Assembly: GCA_049841135.1 (NCBI GenBank)
Contig: JASGHK010000006.1
Location: 248,001 to 312,000 of the forward strand
Source of the DNA: JACRCT01 sp049841135
GTDB taxonomy: Bacteria > Myxococcota > Myxococcia > Myxococcales > UBA5297
DNA length: 64,000 nucleotides
Direction: 5' to 3'
The notes below the pieces were generated by a model that was given only the letters and a program-made list of their open reading frames with translations, was not told where the DNA came from and searched no databases. Below, piece after piece: positions 57,759 through 64,000 of the stretch; position 1 is the first letter of the stretch, and each line of letters begins with the position of its first letter. A program made the translations under genes and the position numbers.

Positions 57759-57832
57759 CGCGGGGAACCATCACAGACCCGCCGCGGCGAGGCAATCGCC
57801 CGGCTGCGCTGGCCGGGTCTTCGAAAGGGCGG

Positions 57833-57861
57833 GGGACACTCCGAGTCGGATGCTCGATACT
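57833..57861 (+). promoter_or_regulatory. sigma-70-like promoter of the metal-hydrolase cassette
   Basis: GGGACA (57833-57838), 17 bases, GATACT (57856-57861); each box matches consensus in four of six positions. It stands 35 bases before the first ATG of the cassette in the 137-base divergent gap. A nearby dyad cccggc/gccggg (57799-57817) could be an operator. Modest support only. Confidence 0.38.
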
Positions 57862-57895
57862 GTTGGCGCGTGCGCAGACCCGACGGAGGGGAGAC

Positions 57896-59555
57896 ATGGC
57901 GACGAGGCGAGACGGTCTCTGGGTCACCATCCACTGCACCGATCCGCTGGTGCAGGCCAAGAAGGGCGTCGGACCGGTCCGGGTGAGGCTCGACCCCGAA
58001 GCTGCGCTCGCCGACGGGCCGACCTCGGCGCGGGTGGCGGTGGTGGACTACAACGCCGACCTCGACAAGGTCTTCGCCCCCGCGCGGCGCCTGAAGCAGG
58101 GCAAGGGCTTCGCGGTGGGGCGGCTCGCGAGCGACCTGCGCGAGAACCTCGCGTTCCACCAGGTGAACGTCTGGGGCATCGTCAACCGCACCCTGGCCCA
58201 GCTCGAGGGCGAGCGGGTGCTGGGCCGCCCCATACCCTGGGCTTCGGGGCAGGGGCGCCTGCTGGTGCTCCCGCATGCCGGCTTCGGCAGCAACGCCTTC
58301 TACGACCGGAGCACCGGCGCGCTGCACTTCCTGTACTTCGAGGGGAAGAAGGGGCCGGTCTTCACCTGCCTGTCGCACGACATCGTCACCCATGAGCTGG
58401 GGCACGCGGTCCTCGACGGCCTCAAGCCCTACTTCAACGAGGTGACCACGGCGGAGGCGGCGGGCTTCCACGAGTTCTTTGCCGACGCAGTCGCCCTCTC
58501 GTCCTCGTTCAGCTTCACCGAGATCCTGACGAAGGCCACCCAGGAGAAGACGCGCGAGCTCGAGGAGGATTCTGCTCGGGTGCATCGCCTCGGAGTTCGG
58601 CTCGGAGATGCCGGGCGGCCGCGACAGCCTGCGCGCGGCGCGCGAGAAGGTCACGATGGCCGACCTCCAGAAGGACGACGTCCAGGAGGAGCACCGCTAC
58701 TCGCAGGTGCTGACCAACGCCTTCTTCACGTTCTTCTCCGACCTGTACCTCCAGAAGCGGGACGCCGCGAAGAGGCGGAAGGGCGCGGCCGGCAAGGAGC
58801 TCAACGGCGGTGACGTGGTGGGGGCGCTGGTCGGCGCTGCCCAGCAGGCCAGCAGGACGTTCTTCCGCGCGCTCGACTACTGCCCGCCGGTGGACGTCAC
58901 CTACCTCGACTTCGCGCGGGCGCTGCTGCGGGCCGACGCCGTCGCCTACCCGGCCGAGGATGGTGCCCGGCGCAGCCTGAAGCGGCTCTTCCGAGAGCGG
59001 GGCATCGGCGCGAGCGAGAAGGAGCTGGTTGCCGAGCAGGCCCTCACGAACAAGGAGCTGGGGCCCTTCTCGGTCGAGGAGATCGGCGCGACGCGCGAGG
59101 CCGCCTATCGCTTCCTCGACGCCCACCGCAAGGCGCTGCAGATCCCCCACGAAGCGAACCTCCGGGTCATCACCCTGGCGCGGACTCGCAAGGCCAGCTC
59201 GGGCCTCGTCTACCAGCCCCGCGAGCTCCTCCTGGAGTTCGTCTGGTCCGAGGACTTCACCCTGGGCGAGGGGATGGCGGCCCGGGCGCTCGCCGGCAAG
59301 CGCTTCCCGCTCTGGTGCGGCGGGACGCTGGTCTTCGACTTGAACGGCAACGTGCTCAGCTACGCGCTGCGCCTGTCGTCGCCGGAGCGGCGCCAGAAGG
59401 TGGTGCGTTACCTCGAATACCTCGCGAGCCGCGGCCGGCTCGGGGTGACCGCGGAGGGGCTCGCGGCGCCGGAGCGGCCGGTCGCCGCCTTCGTCGACGG
59501 CGACCGCGTCCGGCTGCAGCGCCAGGCGGCCCTGCGCCACGAAGGGAGGAGCTAG
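57896..59555 (+). CDS. gluzincin-type zinc metallopeptidase, one frameshift; first gene of hydrolase cassette
   Basis: About 552 residues without signal peptide. Zinc motif HELGH at 166-170 and downstream glutamate ligand Glu193 in AAGFHEFFADAVAL, the gluzincin arrangement (HExxH...E). The remaining two-thirds is helical and beta mixed and unrecognised (FFTFFSDLYLQKRDAAKRRK, LRVITLARTRKASSG). At 58568-58572 GATTC breaks the frame; GATC restores ELEEDLLGCIASEFGSEMPG. The intact C-terminus ends RVRLQRQAALRHEGRS three bases before the MBL gene. Co-transcription with the MBL and phospholipase-like genes suggests a joint intracellular or lytic function. Not an M4 thermolysin of normal length. Confidence 0.8.
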
Positions 59556-59558
59556 ACC

Positions 59559-60719
59559 ATGGCTCGCAAGACCCTGGGCGTCACCATCCGCGCCTACGTC
59601 GTCGGCTTCGGCGACTGCATCCTCGCCCGTATCCCGGACGGCACCAAGACCCGGCACGTGCTGGTGGACTTCGGGCGCGCGCCGGGACAGGGCGCGAGCG
59701 GCGAGCAGTTCGAGGCCATCGCCCAGGACATCCACGAGTTCTGCGGCGGCCACCTCGACCTCCTGGTGATGACGCACGAGCACCTGGATCACCTCGAGGG
59801 CTTCCTGCGGGAGAAGGAGGTCTTCGACCAGATCGAGGTCGACCACGTCTGGATGGGCCTGCCGAGCTCGCCGACCTACTACTCCGACTACCCGGACGCC
59901 CGGCAGCAGAAGCGGCTGATGGAGCTGGCCGCGAGCCTCGCCGACGGGCGCGGCATCCGGGCGCTGACGCCGCAGGTGCGGACGCTGCTCGAGAACAACG
60001 TGAGCAACGCCGACCGTCTCGCCTACCTGCGCAACATGAAGAAGCGCGGCGCGAAGGTGCACTACCTGGCGCGCGGCGTGGTGCCCAAGGGCTGCAGCCC
60101 GTTCAAGGCCGTGAAGGTGGACGTGCTCGCGCCGGAGGAGGACGTGAGCGTCTACTACCCGGCGAGCCGCGTGAGCTCCGTCGTCGAGGTCGCCAAGGTC
60201 GCGGACGGGGGCGGCGAGGACGACTGGTGGAGTTTCTCCGAGGTCGAGAAGCTGGAGGCACCCAAGAACCTCTCGGAGTCCGACTGGACGCGGCTGCACG
60301 AGGCCATCCAGGGGGGCAACTTGCGCGCCGCCCGCTTCATCGACAAGGCGCAGAACAACACGTCGCTCTGCTTCCAGCTCACCGTCGGCGGCCGGCGCCT
60401 GCTCTTCACGGGCGACGCCGAGATCGAGAGCTGGGAGGTGATGCTCGAGAAACACGACGAGGGCGTGCTCGGCCCCGTGGACTTCCTCAAGGTCTCGCAC
60501 CACGGCAGCCGCAACGGCACGCCGGACGACGCGCTCGACCGCCTGCTCCCGCGCAGCCGCAAGGATCGGGCGAAGGCGCTGGTCTCGACGCGCAGCGGGA
60601 CCTACGGCACCGCGAACCCGGTGCCCGACCGGGACGTGCTCGCCGAGCTCCGCAAGCGTTGCGCCGAGGTCTACAACACCGACGGAAGCGGAGGACTCTA
60701 TGTCCAGCTCACGCTCTGA
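59559..60719 (+). CDS. metallo-beta-lactamase-fold hydrolase (ComEC/Rec2-like MBL)
   Basis: 386-residue soluble enzyme. MBL signatures: HEHLDH at 73-78, GDAE at 285-288 and HHGS at 314-317, arranged as in the ComEC/Rec2 nuclease branch rather than antibiotic-hydrolysing lactamases. An insertion of about 60 residues with acidic and aromatic character (YYPASRVSSVVEVAKVADGG) lies in the middle. No membrane segments. Starts three bases after the metallopeptidase stop and overlaps the next gene by 20 bases. MBL proteins of this type often occur in multigene conflict or toxin modules; that context is inference. Confidence 0.87.
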   Translation: MARKTLGVTIRAYVVGFGDCILARIPDGTKTRHVLVDFGRAPGQGASGEQFEAIAQDIHEFCGGHLDLLVMTHEHLDHLEGFLREKEVFDQIEVDHVWMGLPSSPTYYSDYPDARQQKRLMELAASLADGRGIRALTPQVRTLLENNVSNADRLAYLRNMKKRGAKVHYLARGVVPKGCSPFKAVKVDVLAPEEDVSVYYPASRVSSVVEVAKVADGGGEDDWWSFSEVEKLEAPKNLSESDWTRLHEAIQGGNLRAARFIDKAQNNTSLCFQLTVGGRRLLFTGDAEIESWEVMLEKHDEGVLGPVDFLKVSHHGSRNGTPDDALDRLLPRSRKDRAKALVSTRSGTYGTANPVPDRDVLAELRKRCAEVYNTDGSGGLYVQLTL

Positions 60720-62088
60720 GGTGAAGGCGCGCGGCGGCAAGGGTCGCAAAGGGCTCGAGGGAAAGAACGGCGCGGCCCAGCCGACCGCGAGCCGGCCCAA
60801 GCTCCGGGCCGTGCGCTCCCGGCGCAAGGTGCCAGTCGGCGATCCGATGACGCTCTTCATCGAAATTCAGAACCAGGCCGAGCGTCGCCCGCGCCTCGGC
60901 ACTGGCCGCGGTGTCCGGAGGTTCAACGGCGGCGAGCACCTCTGGCTCGGCAGCCGCGGGGCGACGCTCGCCTGCCAGCTCGTCTTGGACCGGCTCGGGT
61001 TCGTCGATTCGACCCTGTTCAAGTCCATCAAGCGTCTGAAGAGCCCGGAGCCGCTCGCGTACGGCGAGATTGTCGCGCTCTCCGGGGACTTCTACGAGGA
61101 GGCGGAGGACCTCTACGAGGAGAAGCCGTCACCGGTGCCCTGGCTGTACGAAGGCAACGACCTGAGCGACCTGCGCGAGGTGTTCCAGGGCGAGCTGGCG
61201 TGGATCGAGAAGCGCCACCCCGGCCAGTCCTACCCCGAGAACAACGTCCGCCTCGCCTGGAACGCCAAGCTGTACCTCGAGCTGGCGCTGCGCAACGTCG
61301 ACCACTTCGGTTGGCACAACCTGCGCCGGTACGTCGCCGCGCACACCGAGGCGCTCGCGCTCGCCGCGCGGGCCGAAGGGAAGGAGGGCCCCACCTTCGA
61401 CCGGGCCCTGTACTACAACGGCTTCGCAGACCACTTCCTCACCGACGGGTTCGCCGCCGGTCACATCCGCGTCCCGCGCCAGCAGATCATCGAGTGGGGA
61501 GTGCGGCGGAAGCTCTCCGAGAAGACGAGCGGGGCGCTCTCGAAGCTGCTGCACGACCAGGACGGACACGTCGACCAGATGCACGGCGCGGCGCCGCACG
61601 TGAGCGGGCCCGACGAAGGCTTGCCGGTGAAGAACAGCCTGGGCACCGAGTGGCACGCGCGCTGCGACGGGCAGCTCTTCCTCGACCCGGGGGCGGCGAA
61701 GTCCAAGGGAGTGCAGATCGCCGAGCGCGCGGTGGCCGAATCGGTGGCGGAGTTACTGGTGGCCTGGAAGACCGGGGAGCTGCGCAAGGGCGTCTACGCG
61801 GCGACGCGGCTGGTCCCGTTCCCGAGCCCGAAGGCGCCGAAGCTCGTCGAGAAGTTCCCGGGCGATGCGTCCGAGGAGAGGGTGGAGGCGCTCTTCGAGA
61901 GCATGCAGTGGTACCTCAAGCTGCGGTGCTTCGGCGGGGTGAAGAAGAAGCACGTGCGCGAGCTGTTCCAGGCGCTGCCGGAGCTGATGGGGGAGTTCAA
62001 CGCCTTCGTCGAGACGGACGCGCAGGACCCCGAGGTGCAGCGGCGGGTGGCGAAGGAGTACATCGCGGCCTTCAGCGCCCTCGGCTGA
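60700..62088 (+). CDS. zinc-dependent phospholipase C/P1-nuclease-like protein with basic N-terminus
   Basis: 462 residues. Residues 1-45 are highly basic and disordered (KARGGKGRKGLEGKNG, LRAVRSRRKVPVG). The helical core has potential zinc ligands spaced as in the Zn-dependent PLC/P1 nuclease superfamily: Asp201-His202, His206, His215, then the hallmark ADHFLTDGFAAGHIRVPR with Asp244, His245, Asp249 and His255. No signal peptide, whereas secreted PLCs have one. The family call is moderate because the overall length and the C-terminal 200 residues are unusual. Last gene of the cassette; the inverted-repeat element follows immediately. Confidence 0.6.
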   Translation: MSSSRSEVKARGGKGRKGLEGKNGAAQPTASRPKLRAVRSRRKVPVGDPMTLFIEIQNQAERRPRLGTGRGVRRFNGGEHLWLGSRGATLACQLVLDRLGFVDSTLFKSIKRLKSPEPLAYGEIVALSGDFYEEAEDLYEEKPSPVPWLYEGNDLSDLREVFQGELAWIEKRHPGQSYPENNVRLAWNAKLYLELALRNVDHFGWHNLRRYVAAHTEALALAARAEGKEGPTFDRALYYNGFADHFLTDGFAAGHIRVPRQQIIEWGVRRKLSEKTSGALSKLLHDQDGHVDQMHGAAPHVSGPDEGLPVKNSLGTEWHARCDGQLFLDPGAAKSKGVQIAERAVAESVAELLVAWKTGELRKGVYAATRLVPFPSPKAPKLVEKFPGDASEERVEALFESMQWYLKLRCFGGVKKKHVRELFQALPELMGEFNAFVETDAQDPEVQRRVAKEYIAAFSALG

Positions 62089-62090
62089 GC

Positions 62091-62316
62091 GGCCCTCCCC
62101 CTGCCCCCTCCCAAACCTCCCAAACAGCGGGAGGGGGTTCGCTGGTTGCCTTCGGCCACCCTGGTAGGCGCTCTTGGAACTGTGCTCTTGCAGCGGAATG
62201 GAACCTCGCCAGCTCTGCCGGCCCACGACGAGATGTTGGAGCAGCTCCGACCAAGATCGCCGAAGCCGCGGGACGGACCCCCTCCCGCTTTTGGGGAGGG
62301 GGCAGGGGGGAGGGCC
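62091..62316. repeat. intergenic element with long terminal inverted repeats
   Basis: Left arm 62091-62139 begins ggccctccccctgcccc; right arm 62276-62316 is its near-perfect inverse (ggcaggggggagggcc at the outer end), differing by small gaps. About 135 bases lie between. It fills the whole gap between the convergent phospholipase-like and VWA genes, starting three bases after one stop and ending eight before the other. A left-arm-only relative occurs at 34965-35040. Non-coding; may act as a bidirectional terminator or be a MITE-like repeat. Confidence 0.75.
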
Positions 62317-62324
62317 AGCGAGCG

Positions 62325-64000
62325 CTACCCAATCGGCTTCACGACGATCTCCAGGATTCCGGTCGCGCCGTCGGCGACGCTGGCACTCGACAGGTTCCTG
62401 AGCTTGCCCTGCAGGCAGGCGCCGAGCTTGGCGTCGCCGGTGACGACCTCGACCTTGAGGACCTTGCCCGCCTTGTCCACGGTCAGGCGCAGGCGGACCG
62501 AGGTGCCGGTGCAGTCGCTGGCGCCCTGCAGGACCTTGTCGATCTCCGCGAGCAGCGCGCGCGTGTCGCCCAGGCCCGTGGCCTTGAGGTCCACGATGGA
62601 GAGGCGCACCGCTCCCGAACTGCTGCGCTCTTCATCCATGGTGTCGCCTTTCGAGGCCTTGCGCCTGGAGGAGGAGGCCTCGGCCTTCATGGCAGGCGCG
62701 GGGCGCGGCGGAGGAGGCGGCGCGGCGGGGGCCACGGCCATCGGCGCGGCCTCCGAGCGGGCCATCTTCTTCGACTCCGCCATCGCTCCGCCGGTGCCAC
62801 CGCCGCCGACGCCCGCTCCCTGCAGGCCGAGCCCGCCGTAGCCGCTCGCCGCGCCGGACGGCTGCATCGGTGCGCCGACGGCGTTGTTGGAGACGCCCTC
62901 GGGCAGAGGCAGCGGCTGGTTGACCTTGTCCGCCTGGCCGCTCTTGTTGGCCACTTCGGAGTCGACGGCCACGAAGGAGGTGAAGGTGGTGAGCAGGGTG
63001 TAGGTGAGGCCGAGGTCGGTGATGGCGTCCTCGATCTCCTTGGCGTTGGTCATCTTCAGCTCGTCGTCGAGGAAGGCGACCCACTTGCGGGCCCACAGCC
63101 AGCGGATGGGGGCGTTCTCGGCCTTCACCATCTCCGGCTTGAGGTCGATGGCGGTCTCGTACTTGCCGTTGCCGGCGAAGCCGCTGACGACGATCTTCCC
63201 CTTGGGCTCGCCCTTGAACTTGCCGAACAGCACCACCGGGCGGCTGGCCAAGAGGTCCGGCACCTTCATCGGCGCGACCTCGCGCGCCTCGAAGCCGGGG
63301 AAGGTGGCCTGGATGCCGGCCAGCACCGGCGACTCGATGTACTTCTTGAGCTGGTCCGCCTCGGCCTTGGCCTTGTCCGGCCCGAGCACCACGAACGGCT
63401 CGCCCTGGCCGGCGCGCGCCAGGCCCTCGATGAGCCCGCGGTTGACGGCGGTGCCGATGCCGAAGGCGAAGCAGTTGGCCTCGTTGAGGTGCTCGCGCAC
63501 GAACTTGTAGGTCTGCGACTCGACGCCCACGTAGCCGTCGGTGACGACCACCACGCTGCGCGAGACGCCCTGGCCCTTCTTCGGGATGGCGTAGGCCGCG
63601 CGCAGGCCCGCGGCGATCTCGGTGCCGCCGGCGCCGCCCATGCGGTTGAAGTTGTCGATCGCCATCTGGATGTTGCCGGGGGTGGCGGGCAGCGAGCCCT
63701 CGGGGGAGAGCGTGGTGTGGCCGCCGGAGAAGGTGACCACGTTGAAGAAGTCGGTGGGTCGCAGCTGGCCGAAGAGGTCCTTGGCCAGCACCTTGGAGGT
63801 CTCGATGGGGTAGCCGTGCATCGAGCCCGAGACGTCCATGAGGAAGATGTACTCGCGCGCCGGGATCTGCGCGGCGGTGGGGCGCTGCGGCGGCTCGAGC
63901 ATCGCCAGGAAGAAGTTCTCGCCCTTCTCGCCCTTCCACAGCAGCACGCCGCTCTCGATCTTGTCGCCGGCCAGCCGGTAGCGCAGCACGTAGTCCTTGT
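62325..64000 (-). CDS. von Willebrand factor A domain protein, 5' end beyond the window
   Basis: At least 558 residues; the frame continues past 64000, where the N-terminal VIT domain would be expected. VWA domain with MIDAS motif DVSGSMHG, conserved Thr in GGTEIAAGLRAAY and Asp in VVVTDGYVG. After residue about 380 comes a Gly-rich stretch (GGLGLQGAGVGGGG), a Pro/Ala region, and a C-terminal domain of about 90 residues (LRLTVDKAGKVLKVEVVTGD) resembling the AgmX/TonB-C-like tail of myxobacterial proteins. Likely cell-surface adhesion or scaffolding. Confidence 0.88.
   Translation of the reverse strand, partial: KDYVLRYRLAGDKIESGVLLWKGEKGENFFLAMLEPPQRPTAAQIPAREYIFLMDVSGSMHGYPIETSKVLAKDLFGQLRPTDFFNVVTFSGGHTTLSPEGSLPATPGNIQMAIDNFNRMGGAGGTEIAAGLRAAYAIPKKGQGVSRSVVVVTDGYVGVESQTYKFVREHLNEANCFAFGIGTAVNRGLIEGLARAGQGEPFVVLGPDKAKAEADQLKKYIESPVLAGIQATFPGFEAREVAPMKVPDLLASRPVVLFGKFKGEPKGKIVVSGFAGNGKYETAIDLKPEMVKAENAPIRWLWARKWVAFLDDELKMTNAKEIEDAITDLGLTYTLLTTFTSFVAVDSEVANKSGQADKVNQPLPLPEGVSNNAVGAPMQPSGAASGYGGLGLQGAGVGGGGTGGAMAESKKMARSEAAPMAVAPAAPPPPPRPAPAMKAEASSSRRKASKGDTMDEERSSSGAVRLSIVDLKATGLGDTRALLAEIDKVLQGASDCTGTSVRLRLTVDKAGKVLKVEVVTGDAKLGACLQGKLRNLSSASVADGATGILEIVVKPIG

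Overview
This is a very GC-rich bacterial chromosome segment from a myxobacterium-like organism (phylum Myxococcota). The lineage call rests on several features: a MYXO-CTERM-type C-terminus and MopE-like Asp/Asn/Cys repeats on a secreted M23 peptidase (20550-22907), lipoproteins with Asp-Ala-Gly-rich spacers, TIGR02996/leucine-rich proteins, WGR-DUF4132, a FixJ/NtrC-rich regulatory repertoire, and a large number of TPR lipoproteins of unknown function. I cannot name a genus. I see no rRNA, tRNA, CRISPR array, transposase or prophage structural module.

Layout. 1-7.4 kb: wecB, a WGR-DUF4132 giant, and an unusual ArsR-topoisomerase IB fusion with a perfect 13-bp palindrome upstream. 7.6-14.4 kb: J-domain protein, S9 peptidase, TPR protein, Sel1 fragment, TIGR02996/LRR protein. 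14.5-20.5 kb: tandem MuiA-like proteins (one with a secretin-N plus BON insertion) and a broken second LRR gene. 20.5-26.8 kb: coupled beta-propeller and M23 peptidase genes, then small lipoproteins. 27-30.4 kb: a stress cluster of terC, htpX, hpf and a divergent nhaR. terC and hpf share a matched promoter architecture, a dyad TGTCGG-N5-CCGACA followed by exactly 22 bases and GGAAC. 30.5-41 kb: lipoproteins, an amidohydrolase, an NtrC-type regulator, SEC-C, TPR and DUF4291 proteins, and a GAF-GAF histidine kinase. 41.3-47.5 kb: a double spermidine-synthase-like membrane protein and a LysM/phage-lysozyme protein. 47.8-51.4 kb: lipoproteins and an HtrA pair (one degenerate) under a LuxR-type regulator. 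51.7-57.8 kb: exported carbonic anhydrase, RtcB followed by a 98-bp tandem repeat, an EthD-like protein and lipoproteins. 57.9-62.1 kb: a compact three-gene cassette of metal-dependent hydrolases (gluzincin, MBL fold, phospholipase-C-like). 62.3-64.0 kb: a VWA protein running off the right edge.

Sequence quality. At least fifteen otherwise intact genes carry single-base frameshifts. Eight of the thirteen insertions sit where GATC reads GAATC or GATTC, and two where GAGCTC reads GAAGCTC. Removing the extra base restores the conserved reading frame each time. I therefore annotate these as functional genes with probable sequence errors, giving the full restored span, and keep 'pseudogene' for two genuine fragments.

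How the genes may work together. The best-supported local system is the NhaR-terC-hpf-htpX neighbourhood, a likely envelope/alkaline-stress regulon. The most novel cassette is 57896-62088. The HtrA pair with its adjacent orphan regulator, and RtcB with its structured repeat, are secondary candidates.
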